From: Aquiluna sp.
Lineage (GTDB): Bacteria; Actinomycetota; Actinomycetes; Actinomycetales; Microbacteriaceae
DNA length: 64,000 bases
Assembly: GCA_028095925.1 (NCBI GenBank)
Contig: JAOHCW010000004.1
Coordinates: 1-64,000, forward strand
Direction: 5' to 3'
The translations under genes and the position numbers were made by a program. Below, piece after piece: positions 1 through 8,981 of the stretch. The stretch's first letter is position 1. Every line of letters starts with the position of its first letter. Under the pieces are notes generated by a model. It did not search any database. It saw only the letters and a list, made by a program, of their open reading frames with translations, and was not told the origin of the DNA.

Positions 1-1112
1 TGAGCTCTGTGCTGCTATGGGGCCCTCCTGGCAGTGGCAAGACGACTCTCGCCAGGATGATCTCCCACACCGGCTCGTCCAAGTATGTGGAGCTGAGTGC
101 CGTTGATAGTTCTGTCTCGCAGGTAAGAGATGTAATAAATGAAGCAAAGGCCCTTCGGGATAGCTTCGAAAGACCAACCGTGCTGTTCCTGGACGAAATC
201 CATAGATTCTCCAAGGCTCAACAGGATTCGCTGCTAGGTGCAGTTGAGTCCGGGGTAATAACCCTGATAGCAGCCACCACCGAAAATCCGAGCTTCAGCG
301 TTATAAAGCCGCTGATTTCAAGATCTCTTGTAGTAGCCCTAGAGCCGCACGACAAGGCCGATCTCAAAACAATCCTCGAAAGAGCATCGCAGGAACCAGA
401 GTTCGCAAACCTTGAGGTTGACGATGATGCCCTCGATTACATCGCAACGATCTCGCAGGGAGACGCAAGACGCGCTCTCGCAGTATTTGACGCAGCTAGT
501 AACCGAGGAGCCGAAAAGATAACTATCGAGGTGGTCAAGGACACAGCCTCGCTAACCCTCGCCTATGACCCAGACGGCGACCAGCACTACGACACCATCT
601 CCGCATTCATAAAAAGTGTTCGTGGGTCCGATGCCGATAGCGCTTTGCACTACCTCGCAAGGATGATTGTTGGGGGAGAGGATCCAAGATTCATAGCTCG
701 CAGGCTGATGATCTTGGCAAGCGAAGACATTGGACTTGCCGACCCTCAGGCAATCGTTGTGGCAGAGGCCTGCGCCTCAGCGGTTGAGAAGATCGGAATG
801 CCAGAGGGGCGGATACCGTTAGCCCAAACCACCATCTACCTGGCCCTTGCACCTAAATCAAACAGGGCCTACGAAGCAATTGACGCGGCTATCGCGGATG
901 TCAAGAATGGACTGACTCCGCCGGTGCCGCCCCCGCTTCGCTCCACTGGAGCGACCGGTTATAGGTATCCCCACGATGCTGATGCCGGCATTATCAATCA
1001 GCACTATTCGGATGCTCCGTACTACTACGTTGCAAGCACTCACGGCTTTGAGAAGACCCTTGGTGAGCGTCTAGAGCAGATTAGGAAGATTCTCGGCTCT
1101 AGTGACAAGTAG
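1..1112 (+). CDS. rarA: Replication-associated recombination protein A (RarA/MgsA), 5' end cut by window
   Basis: AAA+ ATPase related to clamp loaders, acting at stalled replication forks. The frame is open from base 3 and enters directly at the Walker A motif GPPGSGKTT, so the start and the usual first 50-70 residues lie outside the window; about 369 residues are visible of a family usually near 430-450. The Walker B motif FLDEIHRF, the sensor AATTENPSF and the C-terminal MgsA-type region (SEDIGLADPQA, then GYRYPHDADAG) are all present. Its last bases carry the -35 box predicted for rpsD. Identity is secure; only the true start is unknown. Confidence 0.95.
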   Translation, partial: SSVLLWGPPGSGKTTLARMISHTGSSKYVELSAVDSSVSQVRDVINEAKALRDSFERPTVLFLDEIHRFSKAQQDSLLGAVESGVITLIAATTENPSFSVIKPLISRSLVVALEPHDKADLKTILERASQEPEFANLEVDDDALDYIATISQGDARRALAVFDAASNRGAEKITIEVVKDTASLTLAYDPDGDQHYDTISAFIKSVRGSDADSALHYLARMIVGGEDPRFIARRLMILASEDIGLADPQAIVVAEACASAVEKIGMPEGRIPLAQTTIYLALAPKSNRAYEAIDAAIADVKNGLTPPVPPPLRSTGATGYRYPHDADAGIINQHYSDAPYYYVASTHGFEKTLGERLEQIRKILGSSDK

Positions 1113-1130
1113 TTTCCAGACTGCTAAGAT
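1102..1130 (+). promoter_or_regulatory. Predicted rpsD promoter
   Basis: A -35 box GTGACA (1102-1107, five of six matches to TTGACA) is followed after exactly 17 bases by an extended -10 box, TGc then TAAGAT (1125-1130). The -35 box lies in the last codons of rarA. Transcription would start near 1137, at the foot of the hairpin described next. Predicted from sequence only. Confidence 0.6.
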
Positions 1131-1137
1131 TCTTGGG

Positions 1138-1169
1138 TTGCTCGGATTCAGCGGCTGGAATTAGAGCAA
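1138..1169 (+). promoter_or_regulatory. Extended hairpin in rpsD 5' leader
   Basis: TTGCTC (1138-1143) pairs with GAGCAA (1164-1169). Inside it, ATT-CAG pairs with CTG-(G)-AAT around a CGG loop, giving a long imperfect stem that begins at the predicted transcript start. About 33 bases separate it from the rpsD start codon. Ribosomal protein S4 is a known translational repressor of its own operon in several bacteria, so this is a candidate feedback site; that role is inference. Confidence 0.45.
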
Positions 1170-1202
1170 AATCCAAAAACAAGTTATTTGAGAGGTACCT
1201 TT

Positions 1203-1832
1203 TTGTCCAAGACATCAAGAACACGCAGTAAGACGCGCCTATCGCGCTCACTCGGGATCGCATTGACTCCGAAGGCTGCAAAATACATGGAGAAGCGCCC
1301 CTACGGGCCAGGACAGCACGGCCGCACCAAGCGCAAGTCAGACTCTGACTACGCAGTTCGCCTTCGCGAGAAGCAGAGACTGCGCGCGCAGTATGGAATT
1401 CGCGAGGCTCAGCTTCGTAAGACCTTCCAGGAGGCTAAGCGCACCGAGGGTCTAACCGGTGAGACATTGGTTGAGCTACTGGAGATGCGTCTAGACGCAC
1501 TAGTGCTGCGTGCTGGTTTCGCCCGCACAATGGCTCAGGCTCGTCAGCTGGTTGTTCACCGCCACATCCTCGTTGATGGTCAGCGCGTTGACAGGCCTTC
1601 CTTCAGAGTCAAGCCAGGTCAGATGATCCACGTCCACGAGAAGAGCGAACGCACTGAGCCTTTCCAGGTTGCAGCTGCCGGTGGTCACGCGGATGTGCTA
1701 CCAGCTGTTCCTGAGTACCTATCTGTCGAGCTAGACAAGCTCCACGCCACGCTTGTTCGCAAGCCAAAGCGCGCTGAGGTTCCAGTCACCTGTGACGTTC
1801 AGCTCGTGGTTGAGTACTACGCAGCAAGGTAG
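1203..1832 (+). CDS. rpsD: 30S ribosomal protein S4
   Basis: Primary 16S rRNA-binding protein that nucleates assembly of the small-subunit body. The product is 209 residues: N-terminal S4 domain with KRPYGPGQHG, then the RNA-binding S4 fold from about residue 97 (RLDALVLRAGFART, RHILVDGQRVDRPSFRVKPG). It is the zinc-free form, without the N-terminal cysteines. I chose TTG at 1203 (MSKTSRTRSKTRLS) because it gives the family's usual N-terminus and sits after the Shine-Dalgarno GAGAGG; the longer start at 1188 adds five non-conserved residues. It has its own promoter and a structured leader. Confidence 0.96.
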   Translation: MSKTSRTRSKTRLSRSLGIALTPKAAKYMEKRPYGPGQHGRTKRKSDSDYAVRLREKQRLRAQYGIREAQLRKTFQEAKRTEGLTGETLVELLEMRLDALVLRAGFARTMAQARQLVVHRHILVDGQRVDRPSFRVKPGQMIHVHEKSERTEPFQVAAAGGHADVLPAVPEYLSVELDKLHATLVRKPKRAEVPVTCDVQLVVEYYAAR

Positions 1833-1837
1833 GAAAC

Positions 1838-2185
1838 TTGTCCGGCGGTGAACTAGCGGGAATCATCATCAGCGGCGCGATAGCGCTGCTGGTGCTTTTC
1901 CTGGGTTTGCCGCTTGTGAAGCTCGGACGTCTAATTGACGAATCTGCGCGCACGGTGCGTATCTTCAACAATGAGCTTGAGCCGCTGCTCGATGAAGCTA
2001 AGACAACCATGGCTGAGGCAAACCGTCAGCTAAAGCGAATCGATCAAATAACCGAGGATGTTGAGCAGGTCACGGAGAACATCAACTCCCTGGTGGCGGT
2101 ATTCACAGCATCGGTTGGAGCTCCACTAACTAAACTTGTCGGTGTCGTCCAGGGTGTGGCAAAGACTCTGGGAAAGCGGAGGTAG
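1838..2185 (+). CDS. DUF948-type membrane-anchored protein
   Basis: Small protein (115 residues) with one N-terminal membrane segment (about residues 5-28, IIISGAIALLVLFLGLPLV) followed by a helical, probably coiled-coil stretch (LLDEAKTTMAEANRQLKRID, then VEQVTENINSLVAVF). This layout is that of DUF948 proteins, which in actinobacteria sit between rpsD or rarA and alaS; function unknown. Start is TTG at 1838, with the Shine-Dalgarno AGGTAGGA across the rpsD stop codon. Only 5 bases separate it from rpsD, so it is probably cotranscribed. Confidence 0.75.
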   Translation: MSGGELAGIIISGAIALLVLFLGLPLVKLGRLIDESARTVRIFNNELEPLLDEAKTTMAEANRQLKRIDQITEDVEQVTENINSLVAVFTASVGAPLTKLVGVVQGVAKTLGKRR

Positions 2186-2188
2186 AAA

Positions 2189-2395
2189 ATGTCGAGACTC
2201 TCATGGTTCCTCGCGGGTATTGGACTTGGCGCTTTCGCTGTTGTTCAGCTTCGTGACAACCCAAAGGCGCAGCAGGCTGTAGATGAGATCTATGAGGCGG
2301 CCAAGGACTTCGGTGCTGCGGTTGCAGACGGCTACCGCGAGCGTGAAGAAGAGCTAAACAAGCCGGCCAAGCGCCCAACTACCCCTAAAAAGTAG
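2189..2395 (+). CDS. Small membrane-anchored protein upstream of alaS
   Basis: A 68-residue protein with a short hydrophobic N-terminus (SRLSWFLAGIGLGAFAVVQL), then a charged helical part (KAQQAVDEIYEAAKDFGAAV) and a lysine/proline-rich tail. I do not recognise a function. Similar one-segment proteins are often found between the DUF948 gene and alaS in actinobacteria, which suggests it works with the DUF948 protein at the membrane. It has a clear Shine-Dalgarno (GCGGAGG) and a 3-base gap from the DUF948 gene; its TAG stop abuts the alaS ATG with no spacer. Confidence 0.7.
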   Translation: MSRLSWFLAGIGLGAFAVVQLRDNPKAQQAVDEIYEAAKDFGAAVADGYREREEELNKPAKRPTTPKK

Positions 2396-5029
2396 ATGAA
2401 GACCGCTGAGATAAAGCGGCGTTGGCTTGAGTTCTTCGAGAAGAAGAACCACACCGTCGTCCCCAGTGCCTCACTGGTAAGCCAGGACCCCACCCTGATG
2501 TTCACCGTCGCTGGAATGGTGCCATTCATTCCCTACATGACCGGGCTGCTGCCGGCTCCCTACGAACGTGCAACCAGCGTTCAGAAGTGCGTGAGAACCC
2601 TCGACATCGAAGAGGTCGGCAAAACCACCCGACACGGAACTTTCTTTCAAATGAACGGGAACTTCTCCTTCGGTGACTACTTCAAGAAGGAAGCAATCTC
2701 CTTCGCATGGGAGCTGTTGACAAAGAGCGTTGAGGATGGCGGCTACGGGTTTGACAAGGAAAGGCTCTGGGTAACCGTCTATAAGGACGACGAGGAGTCA
2801 ATCCAGTACTGGCTGGAGCAAACTGACATCCCCAAGGGACGCATTCAGAAGCGCGGTATGGCCGATAACTATTGGTCAACAGGTCAGCGCGGCCCTGCCG
2901 GCCCCTGCAGTGAGATCTACTTCGACAGAGGTCCCGCCTACGGAATTGAGGGTGGTCCCGAAGCCGATGAGGACCGCTACATCGAAATCTGGAATCTAGT
3001 TTTCATGCAGTATGAAAGAGCGGACGGCGGGACCAAAGACCACTTTGAAATTTTGGGGGAGCTTCCCAAAAAGAACATCGACACCGGCATGGGCCTCGAG
3101 AGAGTCGCTTTCCTGCTTCAGGGAGTCAAGAACATCTACGAGATCGACCAGGTCAAACCACTGATCGACCTGGTGAGCCAGCTTTCAAATAAGGAATATG
3201 GCGAAAATGAGCAAGACGATGTGCGAATGCGAGTTATCGCAGACCACATCCGCTCATCGCTGATGCTGATGAGTGACGGCGTCACACCAAGCAATGAGGG
3301 CAGAGGCTATGTACTGCGAAGGCTGCTCAGGCGTTCGGTTAGGGCGCTGAGACTTCTTGGCATAGATAAGCCGACGTTTGATGAGCTTTTCAGCACGTCT
3401 TACGAGGCCATGGTCGAGGCCTACCCGGAGCTTGCCGAGAGTTTCGATCGAGTGAAGCGCGCTGCGATTCAGGAGGAAAGTGGCTTTAGAAAGACTCTAG
3501 AGACCGGATCCACCGTGCTCACGGAGGCCATTGGCAAGGCTTCTAAGCAGCTAGATGGTGAGACAGCATTCCTCCTTCACGACACCTATGGCTTCCCAAT
3601 TGACCTCACCGTGGAGATTGCGGGCGAAAGCAATCTTGAAGTTGATAGGACTCGGTTTGACCAGCTGATGCAAGAACAGAGGGACCGTGCCAAAGCGGAC
3701 TCAAAGGCCAAGAAGACAGGCGGTGCTCAGCTACAGGTCTACAGCGACTTCCGCTCCACTGGCGCCACCGACTTTGCCGGCTACGAATCCTTAGAGGCAG
3801 AAGGCAAAGTACTAGGTCTAATCCGCGAGGGCAACGCTGTTGAGTCAATGCCTCAGGGACAAATGGGTGAGGTAGTTCTCGACCGCACCTCTTTGTATGC
3901 AGAGTCTGGCGGCCAGGCGGCAGACGCAGGCGTCATCCTTGGAGACGGCTTTGAACTCGAGGTGCTGGATGTTCAAAAGCCAGTAAGGGGCCTTTTCTCC
4001 CACAGCGTGCGCGTGGTTTCAGGTGAGATCTCTAAGGGCTCGAAAGCTATGTCAAAGGTGGATGCTCACTGGCGACTTGGTGCTTGTCAGGCACACAGCG
4101 CAACTCACGTCATACACGCAGCTCTTAGGCAGGTACTGGGACCTCAGGCCCTACAGTCTGGGTCCTTCAACAAGCCCGGCTACATGAGGCTGGACTTTGC
4201 CTGGGGCGAGGCGCTAAGTGAAGCCACAAAGAGCGAAATCGAAGAGGTTTCAAACCTAGCTATTCGTTCAGACTTAGCCGTAAGCGCACAATTTATGACA
4301 CTGCCCGAGGCGAAGACCTGGGGAGCAATTGCGCTTTTTGACGAGACCTACGACGAGATGGTGCGTGTGGTGCAGGTTGGCGGAACCTGGTCTCGCGAGC
4401 TATGTGGTGGCACACATGTGACCCGCACCGCACAGATTGGCCTGGTCTCAATTACTGGAGAATCCTCGGTTGGCTCGGGTAGCCGCCGCATTGAGGCAGA
4501 GGTCGGCATGGACGCGTTGAGATCCCTGATTCAACACCGAGAAACCATTCGCAGGATAGCCGCAGGCTTCAAGGCTCCCGCAGCTGAGGTGGAGACAAAG
4601 ATCTCTGAGGCCCTCGAAGAAGTAAAACGTGCCCAGAAGTTGCTAGCTGATGCGACTACCAAGGCCACCATGGCTTTAATTCCCGAGCTTTTAGCCAGCG
4701 CAACTGAGGTGTCCGGAATCAAGCTGGTAGCCGGGTCTGTTGGAGAACTAGCTCCAGATTCGCTCAGAGAGCTAATCCTTCAGCTGCGTGAGCGGATGGG
4801 TGGGAACTCAGTAGTAATTCTTGGGGCAAGCGCCTCTGATCGCGCAACGGTAATGGTCACAGCAGGTGTAGATGCGGTTGCTTCCGGCAAAGACAGCGGG
4901 GCTCTAGCCAAGAAGGCCGCTGAAGTTCTAGGTGGTGGAGGCGGAGGCAAGAAAGACCTTGCCCAGGGCGGTGGTCCCGAACTGACAAAGCTTGAGCAAG
5001 CAATTGCTGAGGCTAAGGCACTGCTTTGA
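2396..5029 (+). CDS. alaS: Alanine-tRNA ligase
   Basis: Charges tRNA-Ala and clears mischarged Ser/Gly. The 877-residue product has the class II catalytic core (MFTVAGMVPFIPYMTG near residue 35, RTLDIEEVGKTTRHGTFF, GLERVAFLLQG), the tRNA-recognition region, the editing domain with the metal site HSATHVIHA plus CGGTH, and a C-terminal oligomerisation domain ending in a glycine run (VLGGGGGGKKD). Length is normal. The ATG follows the preceding stop directly, and the last codons overlap ruvX by 4 bases, so expression is probably coupled to both sides. Confidence 0.97.
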   Translation: MKTAEIKRRWLEFFEKKNHTVVPSASLVSQDPTLMFTVAGMVPFIPYMTGLLPAPYERATSVQKCVRTLDIEEVGKTTRHGTFFQMNGNFSFGDYFKKEAISFAWELLTKSVEDGGYGFDKERLWVTVYKDDEESIQYWLEQTDIPKGRIQKRGMADNYWSTGQRGPAGPCSEIYFDRGPAYGIEGGPEADEDRYIEIWNLVFMQYERADGGTKDHFEILGELPKKNIDTGMGLERVAFLLQGVKNIYEIDQVKPLIDLVSQLSNKEYGENEQDDVRMRVIADHIRSSLMLMSDGVTPSNEGRGYVLRRLLRRSVRALRLLGIDKPTFDELFSTSYEAMVEAYPELAESFDRVKRAAIQEESGFRKTLETGSTVLTEAIGKASKQLDGETAFLLHDTYGFPIDLTVEIAGESNLEVDRTRFDQLMQEQRDRAKADSKAKKTGGAQLQVYSDFRSTGATDFAGYESLEAEGKVLGLIREGNAVESMPQGQMGEVVLDRTSLYAESGGQAADAGVILGDGFELEVLDVQKPVRGLFSHSVRVVSGEISKGSKAMSKVDAHWRLGACQAHSATHVIHAALRQVLGPQALQSGSFNKPGYMRLDFAWGEALSEATKSEIEEVSNLAIRSDLAVSAQFMTLPEAKTWGAIALFDETYDEMVRVVQVGGTWSRELCGGTHVTRTAQIGLVSITGESSVGSGSRRIEAEVGMDALRSLIQHRETIRRIAAGFKAPAAEVETKISEALEEVKRAQKLLADATTKATMALIPELLASATEVSGIKLVAGSVGELAPDSLRELILQLRERMGGNSVVILGASASDRATVMVTAGVDAVASGKDSGALAKKAAEVLGGGGGGKKDLAQGGGPELTKLEQAIAEAKALL

Positions 5030-5454
5030 GGGCAATGGGAGTCGACGTAGGGGCTGTCCGAATTGGAGTGGCGCTCTCTGAGGGGACCCTTGCACTGGCA
5101 CATGACACCTTGGCTTTCGATGAATCGGCAGTCGGGCTCCTAGCCGACCTTGCGGCTGAGAAGAATGTCGGGGAGATCTACGTAGGGCTTCCGCTTTCGC
5201 TCTCGGGAGGTCTCACCAAAAGTACTGAGATGGCTGCCAATTTCGCCCGTGAACTTTCAGCACAAACACCGGCTGCAGTTTTCGTAATTGATGAGCGCCT
5301 GTCGACAGTCTCCTCGCAGCGTTTGCTGCGAGAGGCAGGCAAGAGTGCTAAGCAGTCAAAGTCAATAATCGACGCGGAGAGCGCTAGGGCAATTCTGGAT
5401 TTCGCCCTCGAGTCACCACAATCGGCAATCAAGATTGGAGATCTTGATGCTTGA
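5026..5454 (+). CDS. ruvX: Putative pre-16S rRNA nuclease (YqgF/RuvX family)
   Basis: RNase H-fold protein (142 residues) thought to trim the 5' end of 16S rRNA, formerly described as a Holliday-junction resolvase. The acidic active-site positions are visible: GVDVG near the N-terminus, VGLP, DERLSTVSSQR and DAESARAILD. I chose TTG at 5026 because it overlaps the alaS stop and has AAGG 7 bases before it; an ATG three codons later has no properly spaced ribosome site. alaS-ruvX-mltG-aroE is a common actinobacterial order. Confidence 0.9.
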   Translation: MRAMGVDVGAVRIGVALSEGTLALAHDTLAFDESAVGLLADLAAEKNVGEIYVGLPLSLSGGLTKSTEMAANFARELSAQTPAAVFVIDERLSTVSSQRLLREAGKSAKQSKSIIDAESARAILDFALESPQSAIKIGDLDA

Positions 5455-6532
5455 CGATTTCGAGGCTACGGAAGTGAAGCCAACAAGAGCCCGCTCCTGG
5501 ATAGCTGCGCTGGTTTCAATCGCCATAGTTGGTAGTGGTCTCACAGCCGGCTACTTTGCCTTCAGGGATGCTTTTGAGGGGGGAGTAGGAGCCCTGATCA
5601 GTCGTTTCAGCGTCGAAGACTATGACGGCAATCCTGGTCCTCCCGTTGTGATTGTCATTGAGGCCGGTGACACTGGAGAGGACGTGGCTCGCAAGCTTGT
5701 GGAGGCTGATGTCATCAAGAGCTTTGATGCCATTTATAGAGACATGCTCAACGTTGAGCTCACCATTTATCCGGGACACTTCGAGTTCCCCACCCAGATA
5801 CCAGGACTAGAGGCTTTGCAAATCCTGCTTGCTGGAGAGAACCGGGTAGTCGTTCAGGTGACGATTCCAGAGGGTCTACAGCTAGTTGAGATTGTTTCCG
5901 TGCTGGTTTCTGACCTTGGGCTTTCAGAAGAGAGGCTGCTGGAGGCTATTGAAGTAGCAAACGTTGAACGACCTGGTGAAACACTTGAGGGCTGGCTCTT
6001 TCCTGCTAGTTACACCTTCGATCCAGGTGTTGACGAGCAAACTGTCATCAGCACCATGCTCGCGCGCATGGACGCCGAAATTGAGGGACATGGCCTTGGG
6101 GTTGAGGATGGTTTTGAATACCTCACCCTTGCCTCAATCATTCAACTTGAGGGTCGTGCCGTGGAAGACATGTACAAAATCTCTACGGTGTTTATTAACC
6201 GACTCGATAGAAACATCGCACTCCAATCTGATCCAACGGTTAAGTACTACTACGAGGGTTCAATAGAAAGCTTCCAGGAGGGGCTAGCAGATACCGCAAA
6301 CCCCTACAACACCTACGTTTACCCCGGGTTGCCACCTGGGCCAATCAGTTCACCAGGAGCGGCCGCGATTGATGCTGCAATCAACCCGGCAGCGGGAGAC
6401 TGGCTCTATTTTGTGGCAATCAACCTTGCAACTGGAGAGACGGTCTTCTCCGAGACACTTGTTGAGCATGAGCGTGCAGCAGAGCTATACAGGCAATGGC
6501 TAAGAGATAATCCGGGTTGGGATGACAAGTAA
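5447..6532 (+). CDS. mltG: Endolytic murein transglycosylase MltG
   Basis: Membrane-anchored lytic transglycosylase that cuts nascent glycan strands and so sets their length. The 361-residue product has a basic N-terminus, one membrane segment (about residues 19-40), a LysM-like stretch (VIEAGDTGEDVARKLVEADV) and the YceG catalytic domain. The conserved glutamate is in LASIIQLEG, followed by FINRL and LQSDPTVKYY. I chose ATG 5447, which has GGAG 6 bases upstream, over a TTG at 5435. It overlaps ruvX by 8 bases and aroE by 11. Confidence 0.93.
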   Translation: MLDDFEATEVKPTRARSWIAALVSIAIVGSGLTAGYFAFRDAFEGGVGALISRFSVEDYDGNPGPPVVIVIEAGDTGEDVARKLVEADVIKSFDAIYRDMLNVELTIYPGHFEFPTQIPGLEALQILLAGENRVVVQVTIPEGLQLVEIVSVLVSDLGLSEERLLEAIEVANVERPGETLEGWLFPASYTFDPGVDEQTVISTMLARMDAEIEGHGLGVEDGFEYLTLASIIQLEGRAVEDMYKISTVFINRLDRNIALQSDPTVKYYYEGSIESFQEGLADTANPYNTYVYPGLPPGPISSPGAAAIDAAINPAAGDWLYFVAINLATGETVFSETLVEHERAAELYRQWLRDNPGWDDK

Positions 6533-7283
6533 CTACGCGGTACTCGGCTCGCCAATCGCCCATTCCATGTCACCTGCACTGCACAAGGCCGCTTTTGCCG
6601 TTTCTGGGATTGAAGCCAGCTATGAGTCGCACGAGCTTGCTGGCGAACTCTCCAACTTTGTTTCGACACTGGATGAAAGCTGGCAGGGATTTTCGCTAAC
6701 CATGCCGCTCAAAGAAGAGGCGCTGGATGTTGCTGAGCAACTTCATCCGCTCGCGATTTCCACTCGAGCTGCAAACACCTTGATTCGAGTATCCGATGCC
6801 TGGCTTGGTTATAACACCGACGTCATGGGACTCCAACAAGCAGTTTCGAATCACACTTTTGAAACAGTAGGCATCTTGGGCAACGGAGCCACTGCTAGAA
6901 GTGCGGCGGTAGCTTTCGAAGACCGCGAGGTCCTCGTTTGGGCAAGAAATAGTGATCGTGCAATGGCAATAACCGAAAGCTACGGAGGCAGAGTTACTTC
7001 CCTCGTTGATGCGCTTAGGTGCGATCTCGTGGTCTCCACTTTGCCTGCTGGGGCACTAAAACCTCTGCTGCAAGGCGCGTACCCAGGCGTGCTATTGGAT
7101 GTCGCTTATGCAAATAAAGACACTGCCTCTCACTTCTCATCGAGCATTTCAGGCCTTGAGATGCTGCTTTGGCAGGCGGTAGGGCAACAGAGATTGTTTA
7201 GAACAGCGCAATTTGAGTCGCCGCTAGCCGATGAGGTAGCTGTAGTGGCTGCAATGCGCTCGGCACTAGACATGGGAGAATAG
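6522..7283 (+). CDS. aroE: Shikimate dehydrogenase
   Basis: NADPH-dependent reduction of 3-dehydroshikimate, fourth step of the shikimate pathway. The 253 residues carry the substrate motif [10 protein letters not shown], the catalytic lysine in TMPLKE, NTDVMG, the nucleotide loop GNGATA and a C-terminal [13 protein letters not shown]. It is short, and the loop GNGATA departs from the usual GAGGAA, but the key residues are kept. The ATG lies inside the end of mltG, so translation is probably coupled. It heads the aroE-C-K-B-Q run. Confidence 0.93.
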   Translation: MTSNYAVLGSPIAHSMSPALHKAAFAVSGIEASYESHELAGELSNFVSTLDESWQGFSLTMPLKEEALDVAEQLHPLAISTRAANTLIRVSDAWLGYNTDVMGLQQAVSNHTFETVGILGNGATARSAAVAFEDREVLVWARNSDRAMAITESYGGRVTSLVDALRCDLVVSTLPAGALKPLLQGAYPGVLLDVAYANKDTASHFSSSISGLEMLLWQAVGQQRLFRTAQFESPLADEVAVVAAMRSALDMGE

Positions 7284-7287
7284 CCAG

Positions 7288-8484
7288 ATGATTAGATGGC
7301 TGACCGCAGGTGAATCCCATGGACCCGAGCTAATTGGGGTCATCGAGGGACTTCCTGCAGGTGTGCCGGTTCTTGCTGAGGACATTCAAGACGCTCTAGC
7401 TCGAAGAAGACTCGGCTATGGCCGCGGAGCCCGGATGAAGTTTGAGCAGGACGAGGTCACTCTTTCAACTGGGATTCGTTTTGGACTGACACAGGGCGGT
7501 CCAATCGCGCTGAGAATTGGCAACACGGAGTGGCCAAAATGGGAGACCGTGATGAGAGCAGCTCCCGTTGACGAAGCGGAGCTAGCTGGAGGCAGGGCAG
7601 CAAAGCTAACCAGGCCTAGACCAGGACACGCGGACTTTACTGGGATGCAGAAGTATGGCTTCGATGAGGCTAGGCCAGTGCTCGAGCGGGCGAGTGCCAG
7701 GGAGACGGCAACGAGAGTTGCACTGGGGAGAATTGCTCAGAACTTCCTTAGAGAGCTTGGAATTGAACTGGTAACCCACACCGTCGCTATTGGGCCAGTC
7801 GCCAATAACAGCGAGGCGCTACCTAGACCCAAAGATGTTGAAACCCTCGACGCTGATCCACTGCGCTGCTTCGACAAGCAAGCTTCGGCTGCCATGGTTG
7901 CCGAGATTGACGACTGCCATGCCTCGGGCGACACCCTTGGCGGTGTTGTCGAAACTCTCGTCTACGGCATGCCTCCGGGAGTTGGCAGCTATGTCCACTG
8001 GGACCGAAGGCTAGATGCCCAGCTATCTGCCGCGGTGATGGGCATCCAAGCCATGAAGTCAGTCGAGATCGGTGATGGTCTGGAGACCACAAAGCGCCGC
8101 GGTTCCGTTGCGCACGACGAGATTGTTCGCGAAGACGGCGCAGTTTCCCGCAAGACTGACCGAGCAGGCGGCATTGAAGGTGGTATGAGTAACGGAGAGA
8201 TAGTGCGCGTTCGCGCCGGTATGAAACCGATCAGCACCGTTCCCAGGGCACTGGAGACCATTGATACCGCATCTGGAGAGAAGACCACCGCTCATCACCA
8301 GCGCAGCGATGTTTGCGCAGTACCCGCTTCCGGAATCGTGGTTGAGGCCATGGTCGCACTAGTAGTCGCAAACGCCGTCCTGGAGAAGTTCGGCGGTGAC
8401 TCCGTGCCAGAGACCAAGCGCAACCTCGATGCGTACCTAGCGGCAATTCCAGAGACCCTAAAGTCGAAGATTTCAAAGCCCTAG
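7288..8484 (+). CDS. aroC: Chorismate synthase
   Basis: Makes chorismate, the branch point for aromatic amino acids, from EPSP using reduced FMN. Family signatures are [18 protein letters not shown] at the N-terminus, [46 protein letters not shown] and, near the C-terminus, [11 protein letters not shown] and [11 protein letters not shown]. At 398 residues it matches the actinobacterial form. ATG at 7288 follows the aroE stop by 4 bases with GGAGAA upstream; the stop overlaps the aroK start by one base. Confidence 0.97.
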   Translation: MIRWLTAGESHGPELIGVIEGLPAGVPVLAEDIQDALARRRLGYGRGARMKFEQDEVTLSTGIRFGLTQGGPIALRIGNTEWPKWETVMRAAPVDEAELAGGRAAKLTRPRPGHADFTGMQKYGFDEARPVLERASARETATRVALGRIAQNFLRELGIELVTHTVAIGPVANNSEALPRPKDVETLDADPLRCFDKQASAAMVAEIDDCHASGDTLGGVVETLVYGMPPGVGSYVHWDRRLDAQLSAAVMGIQAMKSVEIGDGLETTKRRGSVAHDEIVREDGAVSRKTDRAGGIEGGMSNGEIVRVRAGMKPISTVPRALETIDTASGEKTTAHHQRSDVCAVPASGIVVEAMVALVVANAVLEKFGGDSVPETKRNLDAYLAAIPETLKSKISKP

Positions 8485-8981
8485 TGACTAATCCCATTGT
8501 CCTAATTGGGCCCATGGGGGCCGGCAAGACCACTCTGGGCCGTAAGCTCGCAAAGCTCTTAGATCGCAAGTTCGTTGACACTGACCGGCTGGTTAGCGCA
8601 AGCCATGGTCCGATCACAAAGATCTTCGAAACTCAAGGTGAAGATAGGTTCCGAGCACTGGAAACCAAGGCACTGAAGAAGGCCTTGATGACCCCAGGAG
8701 TCGTTGCAACTGGGGGAGGAGTGGTAGTCACCGAGGAAAATCGCGAGCTACTGACTGGAATCCCTACAATCTTTTTGGACACCAACAGTGACTGGGTGCT
8801 AGCGCGCATAAATCTGGAGAAGCGACCACTCCTGAAAGCGGACCCAGGCACGTGGTCAAGGCTCTACGAAGAGAGACTCGGGTACTATCGGCAACTAGCG
8901 GATGAGACTGTTATTACAGCCAATCGCCCGATCCGGGTCGTCCTAGAGGAGCTTGAGAGTAAGGCTAGAAATGTCATATAG
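8484..8981 (+). CDS. aroK: Shikimate kinase
   Basis: Phosphorylates shikimate with ATP. The 165-residue P-loop kinase has Walker A GPMGAGKTTLGR at residues 9-20, the substrate aspartate and arginine in DTD and FRALE, Walker B-like ATGGGVV, and the lid arginine in EKRPLL. Start is GTG 8484, sharing one base with the aroC stop. Note the functional order: its product feeds aroA, which is not in this window, before aroC. The last 11 bases overlap the aroB start. Confidence 0.95.
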   Translation: MTNPIVLIGPMGAGKTTLGRKLAKLLDRKFVDTDRLVSASHGPITKIFETQGEDRFRALETKALKKALMTPGVVATGGGVVVTEENRELLTGIPTIFLDTNSDWVLARINLEKRPLLKADPGTWSRLYEERLGYYRQLADETVITANRPIRVVLEELESKARNVI

